Origin: Candidatus Sumerlaeota bacterium
Lineage (GTDB): Bacteria; Sumerlaeota; Sumerlaeia; Sumerlaeales; Sumerlaeaceae
Assembly: GCA_026398535.1 (NCBI GenBank)
Contig: JAPLSQ010000029.1
Coordinates: 1 to 44,602, forward strand
DNA length: 44,602 nt
Reading direction: 5' to 3'
In this document: positions 11,679-20,492 of the stretch, one piece after another
Layout: every line of letters begins with the position of its first letter
Position numbering within the stretch: the stretch's first letter is position 1
Program-made: the position numbers and the translations under genes
Notes under the pieces: generated by a model
What the model was told of the DNA's origin: nothing
The model's database searches: none
Seen by the model: only the letters and a program-made list of their open reading frames with translations

Positions 11679-13106
11679 TCAGTCCACGATCCTGAAATGG
11701 GAAAATTGGCCAAGGTTGTCATACCATGGTTGCGCGGCATTGCCCAGGTTTGCTGCGGCGCATTCCGCGGCGCGCAGGCCCATCAGAATTGAGTGGTCCA
11801 TGTTGTTGTGGTTGAACAGCCCCTGGCGTCCGGTGGAGACAAGATTGGGGAATCGCCTCAGGTAGCGGCAAACCGTCGTCAAGCGCTCCCGGTAGCGGGT
11901 GGTGTAAAGCGGATAGGCATGGGGGATGCGGCGGACGAATGCCTGTCCGATTTCATCGCGGTTCACCAGCCCGGCCGCAACAATGCCGGTTTTGACGTTT
12001 TCCGCGATGTCAGCGTCCGCGCGCGACCATGGCGCGTCATTCAGCCGCGAGGTGACTTCAAATATTGGCATGGTGCGGCCGGGTGGAGCCATCGATTCGT
12101 CGAAATTCCGCGGCTCATAAGCGCGGTTAAAAATGTAGTTCTCCTCGGGGAAATAAATCCATGAGTTGGGCGAAAACTGACGACGCCTGATTTCAAGCCC
12201 AACAAGGATCAAACCGATGTGCGCCAGATCATGCGCCGCTTGTGCGGACTCACTGTCGGGGATGAACGGTTGCAGCCAATCGGCAAGCTCGGTCAGCGGG
12301 ATTGTGGATATGACGATGTCGGCGTCGATGGTGGAAGATGATTCGGAGCTGTGTGATAAGCGGACTTGTGTGACTCTGCCGCCGGCAACAATCAAACCGC
12401 TGGCGCGTGTTGATGTCATAATGCGCCCGCCCGCCCGCCTGACGCGAGTCGCAAGTGATTTGACCAGTTCCTCCACGCCGCCGCGCGCGTAAGTGAACTG
12501 GTTCAAGGCGCTTGGAGAACCATGTTGTTCCTTGCGGTTAAACACGCGCCTTGCCATCTGGCCGATGCCGCCCGCGCTGACGCGCACGCGCGCGATCTCG
12601 GAACTCACTTCGCGGGGCGGGGTCTTCCACACCTTGCGCGCGTAAGGTTCCAGGAGAAGATCGTATGTTGCGCGCCCGAACGCGGCAATCATGGCTTCCC
12701 CGAAATTGCGCGGCTTGCCCCCAGGCCAGCGGAGTTTCGCCGCCATCGCTGAAGCCGCCAGACCCGCCAGGCGAACCGGCCCCGCATGGCGCAACAGTTC
12801 GGCGGGTTTGACCGGATAGGTGTAGAAATGACCCTCAAGCAACAGTTGGCTGACACGCGGCACGATGAGCGTTTGCTCGCGGGAAATCAGGCCGGGCAGC
12901 AATGCCTCGATTTCCGGCAATTCGGTATAAATGCGATGCGGGCCAAGATCGGCGGCAAATTCCCCCTCGTGCCAGGTCAAGGCAAGACCGCCCGGGCGGT
13001 CCCCTTGTTCGAACACCGTGACCTCCCAGCCGGGATGTATCTCGAGCAGGCGCCATGCCGCGCCAAGTCCGGTGACTCCAGCGCCGAGAATCGCAACACG
13101 GGTCAT
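11679..13106 (-). CDS. FAD-dependent oxidoreductase (protoporphyrinogen oxidase/phytoene desaturase-like)
   Basis: The N-terminus 'RVAILGAGVTGLGAAWRLLE' is a Rossmann dinucleotide-binding motif with an acidic end ('VTVFEQGDRPGGLA'), as in the amine oxidase / protoporphyrinogen oxidase superfamily. 'ADLGPHRIYTE' and 'NHNNMDHSILMGLRAAE' near the C-terminus are typical FAD contacts of this group. The length of 475 aa is usual. Substrate is unknown; close relatives are often near polysaccharide or lipid genes. The ATG at 13106 overlaps the stop of the DUF1638 gene as ATGA, so the two are probably translated together. Confidence 0.8.
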   Translation of the reverse strand: MTRVAILGAGVTGLGAAWRLLEIHPGWEVTVFEQGDRPGGLALTWHEGEFAADLGPHRIYTELPEIEALLPGLISREQTLIVPRVSQLLLEGHFYTYPVKPAELLRHAGPVRLAGLAASAMAAKLRWPGGKPRNFGEAMIAAFGRATYDLLLEPYARKVWKTPPREVSSEIARVRVSAGGIGQMARRVFNRKEQHGSPSALNQFTYARGGVEELVKSLATRVRRAGGRIMTSTRASGLIVAGGRVTQVRLSHSSESSSTIDADIVISTIPLTELADWLQPFIPDSESAQAAHDLAHIGLILVGLEIRRRQFSPNSWIYFPEENYIFNRAYEPRNFDESMAPPGRTMPIFEVTSRLNDAPWSRADADIAENVKTGIVAAGLVNRDEIGQAFVRRIPHAYPLYTTRYRERLTTVCRYLRRFPNLVSTGRQGLFNHNNMDHSILMGLRAAECAAANLGNAAQPWYDNLGQFSHFRIVD

Positions 13107-13831
13107 GGTTTGGAGTGGTTGTCCTTCAATGTGATGATTTTCTCGTCGTAAGTTGGGGCAATCGCCATACCGGGTTCGACAATAAGGAATCGGTCATCGT
13201 CCCAACGCCCGTCGAGCAGGTCGCGCACAAGACCGGCATCGCCCTCGACGAGGTCGCATCCCCAGCCAAGCCACTCGGCGCAGTCGCGGGTGAATTGCTT
13301 GTGGCGGTCGTTCCCGCCGGCTCCAAGGTCAACATACGCCGCGTTGTTATAGGTTTTCTGCCAGGTCATTTCCTGTTCAACGAGATATTGCGCGTCATCC
13401 GCGCCAAAGCGCTCGGTGTATTCGATGAGCATTTTATCGTGGCGCGCGCGGCTGGGCATGCTTGTGGTTTCGATCCAGCCCGGGCTGTACCAGTATGTTC
13501 CGGGGTGCGAGTCAAAATACTCGCGGTAGCGTTCTTTTGATCCGAGAAGGAACGTGATGCAGTCGTGCGCGCGCGGCGCGACGATGCGCTTGCTGCCGGC
13601 GGTCAGACCAAGCAAACCGTTGCAGCAAAGCCCATAACCAAGCACGATGGCGTCAAGATCGCCGTTCTGTGAGACAGCGTTGACAGTCTCCTGAAGCTGC
13701 TCGCGCAATTTTTCCGGTGTGTTGTGCAGTCCCTGGCGCAAAAATGTGAGCATGAAGGTGTGCGGCGACATGGATGCGTAATAACATAATTCGCGCCACA
13801 GGACATGGCAGGCAATCAGATGAAGATTCAT
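13103..13831 (-). CDS. DUF1638 domain protein
   Basis: The sequence shows family hallmarks: an N-terminal 'LIACHVLWREL', 'IVLGYGLCCNGLLGLTAGSKRIVAPRAHDCI', and 'HPGTYWYSPGWIETT'. DUF1638 proteins have no settled function; many lie near corrinoid-dependent methyltransferase genes, but none is here. The conserved Cys (CH, LCC) and His (RAHDC) residues suggest metal or cofactor binding, which is inference. At 242 aa it is somewhat longer than many members. The start ATG is at 13831, 33 bases after the galT-like gene, so it could be read from the galK-galT transcript. Its stop overlaps the start of the FAD oxidoreductase. Confidence 0.8.
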   Translation of the reverse strand: MNLHLIACHVLWRELCYYASMSPHTFMLTFLRQGLHNTPEKLREQLQETVNAVSQNGDLDAIVLGYGLCCNGLLGLTAGSKRIVAPRAHDCITFLLGSKERYREYFDSHPGTYWYSPGWIETTSMPSRARHDKMLIEYTERFGADDAQYLVEQEMTWQKTYNNAAYVDLGAGGNDRHKQFTRDCAEWLGWGCDLVEGDAGLVRDLLDGRWDDDRFLIVEPGMAIAPTYDEKIITLKDNHSKP

Positions 13832-13864
13832 GATTTCGCTATTATCAAGCTTCGCTCGGGTTGT

Positions 13865-14998
13865 TCATTCCGCGGATCGATGCGCGTCGTTAAGGACAGC
13901 GCGGAGGTCATGAAAGAATTCCGGACGGAGGGAGGGTGGAACCGGATTGAGTCCGGAGAGTATGCGTTTCAGGATCGCCAATCCATTGATCTGAATTTCC
14001 TCGAGAAAGCGTTCTTTATCATGTTCTGGCGGCGGGGGATAGATGCCTTCGCCCGCGGCCTCGACGATGCCGACCGCTTCCGATTTGATGCGAAGCAGAT
14101 CGGGCGGCGTCAAACAGGCCGGATTCCTGAAAAAGATATGGGATTCATGCTCATCCCCGATAACGCGCACCGTCAGGTTGCACGCGTTGCGGCCGGGTGA
14201 CAGGGTTTTCCACCGCGCGATAACCTTGTTGCCAGCATCGGAGACAAAAGATCTTGTGCCGCGCACGCGGAGCGTGGTGAGCGGGTAATCGAGCAGTTCG
14301 ATGCGCCCGCCGGACATTTCATGCGCAAGATGCTGTGATGGCGCGGCGTCGAACACAGGGAGATGGAAATCGCGGAAGACCTGGTAGTGATGATGGCCGA
14401 GTATGGAGACGCCTGCGTCGCGCACGTCGCTGTTTGAACAGGCCGTGAATCGCGGCGCGCGGGTGACGAAATCCAGCAGTTCGTCAACACATCGGCCTCC
14501 ACTGCGCATCGGAGCATGTTCCGTCTGGATCAGGATGTGGTGGAATCGCCGGAGCGGAAACGGGGTGAGTTGGATGAAATAGGGCGTGTCTTGTGCGCCG
14601 AGGGAAAACGTATAAGCCCGTAAAAACGGTTTCGCGGGCGAACCGATATGCTCCGCGCACAGCGGGCAGGAGCATGCGGTTTTTCCGGTCAGCGAGTACG
14701 CCATCAGGCGGTCAGCGAGTACGCCATCAGGTTCGGCGGGAGCCTTGTACCCAAGGCGCGTGTGGTTGATCTGGGCGCGGAATGTGACAGGACTCTCCGT
14801 GTCGGGATATTCAAAGAGCAGATTCCGGTCGAATATTCCCTGGGGAAAGTAACCAGCCTTCAGTTCCCAGTCGAATAATCCTGTCAGTGCGGCATCGAGC
14901 CCGTTGGCGGAACACACAGAATCGAGCCATGATTGAATATCCGGCTGCGATGCGGACCGCGGGGGAGTCGTTGCGGCGGAAGCTGTCATAATATCCAT
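13865..14998 (-). CDS. galT: UTP-hexose-1-phosphate uridylyltransferase, type II-like GalT
   Basis: This probably transfers UMP between UDP-glucose and galactose-1-phosphate (Leloir pathway). It resembles the Firmicutes-type GalT (COG4468): 'AGYFPQGIFDRNL', 'FHHILIQTEHAPMR', 'LLDFVTRAPRFTACSNSD' and 'DAGVSILGHHHYQVF', where HHHYQ replaces the usual catalytic HxHxQ region. A CSCPLC motif near residue 108 may bind zinc. It starts within the end of galK (13-base overlap). At 377 aa it is shorter than the roughly 490 of the family. Codons 90-104 (PDGVLADRLMAYSLT) are made entirely of two tandem 22-bp dispersed elements, an in-frame insertion just before the CxCxxC motif. Confidence 0.78.
   Translation of the reverse strand: MDIMTASAATTPPRSASQPDIQSWLDSVCSANGLDAALTGLFDWELKAGYFPQGIFDRNLLFEYPDTESPVTFRAQINHTRLGYKAPAEPDGVLADRLMAYSLTGKTACSCPLCAEHIGSPAKPFLRAYTFSLGAQDTPYFIQLTPFPLRRFHHILIQTEHAPMRSGGRCVDELLDFVTRAPRFTACSNSDVRDAGVSILGHHHYQVFRDFHLPVFDAAPSQHLAHEMSGGRIELLDYPLTTLRVRGTRSFVSDAGNKVIARWKTLSPGRNACNLTVRVIGDEHESHIFFRNPACLTPPDLLRIKSEAVGIVEAAGEGIYPPPPEHDKERFLEEIQINGLAILKRILSGLNPVPPSLRPEFFHDLRAVLNDAHRSAE
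14687..14731. repeat. tandem pair of 22-bp elements inside galT (45 bp, in frame)
   Basis: There are two perfect copies (14687-14708 and 14710-14731) separated by one base. The total of 45 bp is 15 codons, so the galT frame is kept. On the coding strand the same 22 bases are read in two different frames: first as PDGVLAD(R), then as LMAYSLT. Further copies lie at 11385-11406 and 16465-16486. Confidence 0.9.
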
Positions 14999-16380
14999 GA
15001 TGCCGCGCCCGATGCGGGTTCGCAGTCAATAATGACCGACTCGGGGCGGATACCGCCGGATGCCGGTTTGTTGCCGGGCATTGGCGCAAAATGCGTTTCC
15101 CACAACTTGCCGCTGAACTCGGCGGCGCGCCGGCGTGTGGTCATCGCAACCACCGAGCCGCCAAAACCGGCGCCAGTGATTCTTGCGGCCAGCGCCCCGC
15201 AACGCACAGCATTTCCAGCCAGACGTTCGATTTCGGGTGTGGAAATATGATACAGGTCACGGCAGGACGCGTGCGACAGGCTGATATGCGTCGCCGCTTC
15301 GTCAAGCCGGCCCGATGCAAAAGCCTGCGCGCACTTGTGCACTCGCTCCGCTTCCCCAAAGACATGAGCCAGCCGGCTGTGGATGTTGAAACCGCCAAAG
15401 GCGCGCCACGGTGACGAACCGGCTGGCGGCATTTTCTTTTCCGTGAGCAATTCGGCGTATATTGCGCCAAGCGCGTTGCGCAAACGGCGCGGACTCCATG
15501 CCTCGGTTCCGATTGCTTCAAGGCTAAACCGGGTATGACTTATGCCCGACTGCTTGAAATAGACCGCGGCATCGCGCAGGTGCCGCCATTGCTCTGATTG
15601 ACATGCGGGATCGATCCTGACGGCATGGCGGCGCAGAAGTTCGAGTCCCGCGGCGCATTCAAAAACCCGGCGGTTGTACTCGAAACGTGTTTTCCCCGAC
15701 TTGACTGCGCGTTGAAGGCTGTCGACCGCGAAAAATGCCGCGTCCTCAGGCAAAAGCGCCTTCTCCGCGCGCAATGGGCCAAAATGAATTTCCAGAGCGC
15801 AATGCGATTGGCCAAGCAGGATGACGGCTTGATCCATGCCCCCTCCCGCCGTGCCGGTGTAGTGTTCCGCGTGGCACATCAGGCCGGCTGAATCGGCCGG
15901 ATTCATGGCAAAATGATTCACGGTTGTCAGGGCAAGATGGCTGCCCACGACAAGCGCGGAGGACGAACTCAGCCCCGCCGCGGGCGGCAACGACGAATCC
16001 AGAACGGCATCGAATCCCGCCGCTTCCTCGCCGCGCGCCTGCCGGATCAGCGGCCAGGTTGCCTGCACCGCCGCCTTGATATAATTGGCCCAGTGACCCG
16101 GCGGGCTTGGGGGAATCTCGCCGGATGCGTCAAATTCGGCGGCACGATAGGATGGATCCAGATTCCGGACGCGCACTTTGCCAAGACCGTTGGCGCGAAC
16201 GAGCCAGTTGAATCCGCGACCAATGGCCATCGGAAGAACCGGTAACATGTTGTAATCGGTATGCTCGCCGATCAGGTTGACACGTCCCGGACTCCACACG
16301 CCGTGTGTGGGCAATTGCCCGAACTCGCTTTCGAAAAACTGCGGAAGTTCGGATTTCGTTGCTCTGATTTGTGCCGTCAT
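14986..16380 (-). CDS. galK: galactokinase
   Basis: This GHMP kinase phosphorylates galactose at C1 with ATP. All three GHMP motifs are visible: 'PGRVNLIGEHTDYN' (motif 1), 'PPAAGLSSSSALVVG' (motif 2, ATP loop) and 'ITGAGFGGSVVAM' (motif 3). 'GTAGGGMDQAV' carries the catalytic aspartate. The ATG at 16380 (MTAQIRATK) is preferred over an upstream TTG at 16401. At 464 aa it is longer than the usual bacterial 380-400. It is followed by the galT-like gene with a 13-base overlap, giving a galK-galT operon. A 22-bp dispersed element lies at 16465-16486 upstream of it. Confidence 0.93.
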   Translation of the reverse strand: MTAQIRATKSELPQFFESEFGQLPTHGVWSPGRVNLIGEHTDYNMLPVLPMAIGRGFNWLVRANGLGKVRVRNLDPSYRAAEFDASGEIPPSPPGHWANYIKAAVQATWPLIRQARGEEAAGFDAVLDSSLPPAAGLSSSSALVVGSHLALTTVNHFAMNPADSAGLMCHAEHYTGTAGGGMDQAVILLGQSHCALEIHFGPLRAEKALLPEDAAFFAVDSLQRAVKSGKTRFEYNRRVFECAAGLELLRRHAVRIDPACQSEQWRHLRDAAVYFKQSGISHTRFSLEAIGTEAWSPRRLRNALGAIYAELLTEKKMPPAGSSPWRAFGGFNIHSRLAHVFGEAERVHKCAQAFASGRLDEAATHISLSHASCRDLYHISTPEIERLAGNAVRCGALAARITGAGFGGSVVAMTTRRRAAEFSGKLWETHFAPMPGNKPASGGIRPESVIIDCEPASGAASWIL

Positions 16381-16464
16381 GGATATTATAAGATTAAACA
16401 AAATTGTTTGTGATGTTGCGGCAATAACTGTTTTGCGCCGTGATTTATTCTGTCAAATATAGCC

Positions 16465-16486
16465 GGTCAGCGAGTACGCCATCAGG
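16465..16486 (+). repeat. 22-bp dispersed element, copy 4 (galK upstream region)
   Basis: Identical to the copies at 11385 and 14687/14710. The flanks are AGCC and CCGG, so together with its first bases the copy is framed by CCGG on both sides. It lies in the divergent gap between galK and the GT-C-like gene, 85-106 bases upstream of the galK start. Confidence 0.85.
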
Positions 16487-16607
16487 CCGGATGCCTGCGT
16501 GAACGCGCGCTTTCGGTGTCCTGCGCTCTGGCAAGGTTTTCTTGCGGCTCAGAATTCATGTCGAATCGGATTTACTCCATTGCCCCTGCCATGTTTTGAA
16601 TTGGGAA

Positions 16608-18314
16608 ATGCGGTTCAGAAAATGGCTTCCCTGGTTTCTCGCCGGGCTGTATTATCTGGCGGCGGCGCTGGCCGCCACATGGCCGCTGGCATTGAACATG
16701 GGCCATTCTGAAATCGGGTGGATCGGCGACAACTATTATTTCACATGGGTGATCATGTGGGTCAGGCGCGCGCTCTTTGATCTTTATTGCTCGCCGTTCC
16801 ACGTCGCGTTCGTCAATTACCCCGAAGGCGCCAGCCTGGCGTGCAACGAAATGACGCCGGTCATGACCCTCATGGGCCTGGCGTGCTCGTCTTTCCACAA
16901 CAGCGTCTTCGGCTATAACTGCGCCATCGTTCTTTCGTTTGTGCTGTCGGGCCTGGCCATGCATGCCTGGATTTGGAGAATGACGGGCAGCCATGCGGCG
17001 GCTCTCGTCTCGGCGACGATCTTCGCCCTCTCGCCCTGCCGGATAAGCCGCCTGCCCGGCCATCTCAACCTGCTCGGTACGCAGTGGCTTCCGCTTTATT
17101 TCATGGGATTGACGATGATGCTCGACGGACGCGGCGCGCGCAAGGGGCCTGCGGTGTTGTGCGGTGTGATGCTCGGTTTGAACGCGCTCACCGCGCCTTA
17201 TTATCTCTATATGACCGCCGTGATGAGCCTCGCTCTTGTCGTCTGGCATTGGCTCGCGAATGACCGGCGTCTTATGGCCGAAAAGTGGTTCTGGCGGTGC
17301 GCCGTGACGGCGGCGCTGGCGGCGCTGCCTTTGACGATCGCGGGGATGTGGCCCTATCTGCAGCTTGCCGGCGAAGGCGCGCTGCAATTGCGCGGGATTG
17401 AGGAGGCCCGGCGATGGTGCGCCAGCCCCCAGGATTATTTCATTCCCGGTTCACAGCGTTTCTTGTGGGGGGCCTATATCACATGGCCGTACCGGCGCCT
17501 GAGAACAATCGAAAATGTTCAATATCTGGGTCTTGTGACATATTGCCTTGTGATTGTCAGCCTTGTCATGCGCCGTTTCATGCCCGGCAAACAGTGGGTT
17601 GTTCCGATGCTGCTCGCGGCGGGTACGGCAATGATTTTGTCGTTTGGCCCCAACCTGCATTGGATGTGGAAGCCGGTGCGGATGGATGTGCCGGCGTTTA
17701 TGCGGGAGATGCTCGGGCGTGAAACGGTTCTCCTGCGTCTGCCGGGTTATTATCTTTTCAAATATGCGCCGTTCTATTCGGCCATGCGCGTTTCAGCGCG
17801 TTATGGGGTCTATGTGAACCTTTTTATGGCGGCGCTGGCGGGGATGGGTTGCGCCGCGCTGCTTGAGCGGTTTCCGCGCGCGGCACGCTGGGCGGCGCCA
17901 GGCCTGCTTGCGATTGTGCTGATCGATTTCCTGCCCGAATCGCATTTCATGGTCAGGTTCGGCTGCCGCCCGGTCGATCGATGGCTGGCCGCGCAACCGG
18001 CGGGCGCCATCGCCCAGTTCCCCTTCCATCTCTCCTCTCAGGCGGAACACGTCGTGTATGCATGGGCGGCGGACAAGCCGACGATTGGCGGGTATTTCAG
18101 TTCGCTGCCACCGCAATACAAGAGCGTTTATCCGATCCTTGCGAACTATCCCGGAAAGGAAGGCGATGCCCTGCTTAAAAGGCTCGGCGTCCGATATGCG
18201 GTTTTCGACTCGCGGTTCTATGATGACTTTCTGAAAACGCGGAGCGAGGTCGAGACTCTGGGCTGGCGGTTTCTAAAGGAAATCGGCGGCCAGTATGTCT
18301 TTGAGTCGCCATGA
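16608..18314 (+). CDS. polytopic membrane protein, GT-C glycosyltransferase-like
   Basis: The N-terminus 'KWLPWFLAGLYYLAAALAATWPLAL' is a first membrane segment, followed by a short loop with 'GWIGDNYYFTWVIMW'. About ten hydrophobic segments reach to residue 430, and a soluble C-terminal part ends 'FLKEIGGQYVFESP'. The acidic residue in the first loop, the many segments and the tail resemble GT-C mannosyl/arabinosyltransferase-like proteins that use polyprenyl-phosphate sugars; the family was not firmly identified. ATG at 16608 begins just before the first segment; the frame is open from 16542. A GT2 polyprenol-phosphate sugar transferase about 2.2 kb downstream could supply such a donor, which is only a guess. 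Confidence 0.65.
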   Translation: MRFRKWLPWFLAGLYYLAAALAATWPLALNMGHSEIGWIGDNYYFTWVIMWVRRALFDLYCSPFHVAFVNYPEGASLACNEMTPVMTLMGLACSSFHNSVFGYNCAIVLSFVLSGLAMHAWIWRMTGSHAAALVSATIFALSPCRISRLPGHLNLLGTQWLPLYFMGLTMMLDGRGARKGPAVLCGVMLGLNALTAPYYLYMTAVMSLALVVWHWLANDRRLMAEKWFWRCAVTAALAALPLTIAGMWPYLQLAGEGALQLRGIEEARRWCASPQDYFIPGSQRFLWGAYITWPYRRLRTIENVQYLGLVTYCLVIVSLVMRRFMPGKQWVVPMLLAAGTAMILSFGPNLHWMWKPVRMDVPAFMREMLGRETVLLRLPGYYLFKYAPFYSAMRVSARYGVYVNLFMAALAGMGCAALLERFPRAARWAAPGLLAIVLIDFLPESHFMVRFGCRPVDRWLAAQPAGAIAQFPFHLSSQAEHVVYAWAADKPTIGGYFSSLPPQYKSVYPILANYPGKEGDALLKRLGVRYAVFDSRFYDDFLKTRSEVETLGWRFLKEIGGQYVFESP

Positions 18315-18692
18315 GCCGGCGCGGCGATCTTTGCCTCGCGACTGCAACTTCATGCCATCGTATAGCTCCTGAAATGGGACCGCGGGCATCCTGCCCGCAT
18401 TTATCACTCAGGACCGCAGGCATCCTGCCCGCATTTATCACCCAGGACCGCAGGGCATCCTGCCCATGATTCTTCAACAAAAGAAAGGATTCCTGGACAA
18501 AGTTGCGCCCAAACGCGAAAAGACCGCTAATCAAGCGCCTCTCAGTGAATAAACTTATCATGGTCTCAAAATTACCATAGACAACTCGCACGCCGACTGC
18601 CAGGCCGTCAGTCAGTCGAATTCAGAACTACGAGCGCAAATGCGGGTGCGGAAAACACCCAATTACTAACAACAGAAATAGAGGAAGAAGCA
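18315..18692. other. gene-free gap with short tandem repeat
   Basis: No gene is seen. The gap holds a three-copy 34-bp tandem repeat at 18377-18479. The remainder, about 18480-18690, is AT-richer and precedes the MBL-fold gene, whose start has AGAGGAAG upstream. No clear promoter or terminator was identified. Confidence 0.5.
18377..18479 (+). repeat. 34-bp tandem repeat, three copies
   Basis: Copies start at 18377, 18411 and 18445, each opening GGACCGC(G/A)GG(G)CATCCTGCCC and, in the first two, closing GCATTTATCAC(T/C)CA. The core contains the inverted repeat GCGGGCAT/CCTGCCCGC. The third copy diverges after CATCCTGCCC. This 'GGACCGCAGGCATCCTGCC' type is common between genes in PVC-type and related environmental genomes. 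Spacers are absent, so it is not a CRISPR. Confidence 0.85.
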
Positions 18693-20336
18693 ATGAACAC
18701 AGAACCCGAGAACGACAAACCAGGCATCTCACGACGAGACTGCTTAAAACTTTCCGCGCTGGCCCTGGGTGGTGGGCTGCCCCTGGGCGGGCTGGCGACG
18801 GCAGGCGCCACGGGCGAGTCCGCGGCCGGTAATCCTCCCGCGGTGGTAGGCGCATGCTACCCGACGCGCCAAAACACGCAGCGGTATTCGTACTTCGACA
18901 GGCTGAGAACGTTCGTCCCGGGCACGCCGCTTGAACCCGATGAGATGCGAATCACATTCCTGGGGTCCATGATCCCTCCCGTACGTCGTGCACAGCAGGA
19001 GATGAGCGTCTTCGTAGAGGTGGGATGGTTCATAGACGAGAACGGAGTCGGTCGACCGCAGGACCAGTTCGTCTTCGACTGCGGTTCAGGGGTGTGTGCC
19101 AATTACGGCGCCATGGGGATTCCGTTTGGCAGGATGGACAAGGTCTTCCTGTGCCATCTGCACGGAGACCACATGAGCGACCTGAGCAACATCTACTGCT
19201 TCGGACCCTCGGCAGACCGCAAGTCCCCCCTGTACGTCTGGGGTCCCAGTGCTTCAAATATCACATATAAGGATCTCAACAAGGTAATCTCCGGACCCTA
19301 TGACGACGGGTTGACAACTTATTGCCAAATGCTCCGAGCAGCCATGCGGTGGCACTCGGAGAGCTTCAGCTTCCAAACCACGAGCTATGCGGGCTACAGT
19401 AAACCGACCGATTGGGGGATCACGATCCCGGACCCCGTCATGGATCCTCGCGCTCCTTACGACACCCGCTATCAACAAGCTGACTATGTTGATTCGCCCT
19501 GCGACGGCTATGCCCTGGTTCCCATTGAGCTGACCTGGGACCAGACGGGTGTCGCCTACGACAACACGACAACCGGCGTGAAGATCACCCACTTCCCGGT
19601 GGTCCATTGCCGAAGAGCCTCCATCGGCTACAAGCTCGAGTGGACGGCCCCAAATGGCCGCGTCCTCACGATGATCTACACGAGCGACACCAAGCCCGAA
19701 ACCATCAGCATCGACCAAGCCAAAAACGGGGGCAAGGGCGTGGACGTGTTGATCCACGAAATGATCGTTCCGCCGGAAGTGTGGGCCATGAAGAATGCAG
19801 GCCTCCCCGCGCCTCCACCGTATGGCTTAAATCCTAAATGGGATGCCATCGTCGACCAGTATCAGATGGTCCAGAACAGCTCTCACACTCCACAGGGAGC
19901 CTTCGGGTATCTCCTCAGCCAGATCCGGCCCCGTCCGAGGCTCACGGTCGTCACGCACTTCCCGGTGGCCGATGACACGGTCGCCTGCGCATTCAACAGC
20001 GTCCTCGCGCATTGCCCGGATATCGGAAAACTGGGCGAACGAATCACTTGGTCCTTCGACCTCATGGTGTTCAGGCTATCCGCAAAGACAAACAAGATCT
20101 TGCAACTGAGAGCCGTCGTCTCGGATTTCGGGTGGTCTCCCAAGACCGAGCAGCCTCCCAACCAGAACACGCCGAAATATTGGACATGGAAGGTCGATGA
20201 TAATGGGAATCTGATCCTTGATGAACACGGGAATCCCATACCAGTCGGAGATCCGTTCGCCCAGATCGACATGACGAACGTGATACCGGCAAAAAATGCG
20301 GATGGCACGGTAAACTACCGCAGTGACGGGTATTGA
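18693..20336 (+). CDS. Tat-exported MBL-fold metallo-hydrolase
   Basis: Residues 1-35 form a twin-arginine signal: 'SRRDCLKLSALALGGGLP' followed by an alanine/glycine-rich stretch. The body is a metallo-beta-lactamase fold with 'FLCHLHGDHMSDL' (HxHxDH, about residues 154-159) and later ligands in 'HFPVVHC', 'YTSDTKPE' and 'VTHFPVADD', so two metal ions are expected. 'MRITFLGSMIPPVRRAQQEMSVFVEVGW' and 'DQFVFDCGSGVCANYGAM' resemble the family that databases name GntH-type (guanitoxin cluster) MBL hydrolases. No other guanitoxin genes are present, so that name should not be read as function. The enzyme probably acts in the periplasm on an unknown ester or phosphoester. It lies between a repeat array and an IS remnant. 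Confidence 0.8.
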   Translation: MNTEPENDKPGISRRDCLKLSALALGGGLPLGGLATAGATGESAAGNPPAVVGACYPTRQNTQRYSYFDRLRTFVPGTPLEPDEMRITFLGSMIPPVRRAQQEMSVFVEVGWFIDENGVGRPQDQFVFDCGSGVCANYGAMGIPFGRMDKVFLCHLHGDHMSDLSNIYCFGPSADRKSPLYVWGPSASNITYKDLNKVISGPYDDGLTTYCQMLRAAMRWHSESFSFQTTSYAGYSKPTDWGITIPDPVMDPRAPYDTRYQQADYVDSPCDGYALVPIELTWDQTGVAYDNTTTGVKITHFPVVHCRRASIGYKLEWTAPNGRVLTMIYTSDTKPETISIDQAKNGGKGVDVLIHEMIVPPEVWAMKNAGLPAPPPYGLNPKWDAIVDQYQMVQNSSHTPQGAFGYLLSQIRPRPRLTVVTHFPVADDTVACAFNSVLAHCPDIGKLGERITWSFDLMVFRLSAKTNKILQLRAVVSDFGWSPKTEQPPNQNTPKYWTWKVDDNGNLILDEHGNPIPVGDPFAQIDMTNVIPAKNADGTVNYRSDGY

Positions 20337-20492
20337 CGCGTTCCAGATTCCCTCTGGGAAGATTCACTGAAGTGGTTGTATTTTGACGTGGAGACGCTTA
20401 TGTGAACGAATTGGTGTCATCACGCGCCAGAACACATTTGAGTCAGAAATCGTTTATGCGAAAAGCTTGATTTTCAGAGGTTCCATGATACC

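Noticed and set aside
18377..18479. CRISPR array
   Set aside because: Three copies directly abut with no spacers and no cas genes are present.
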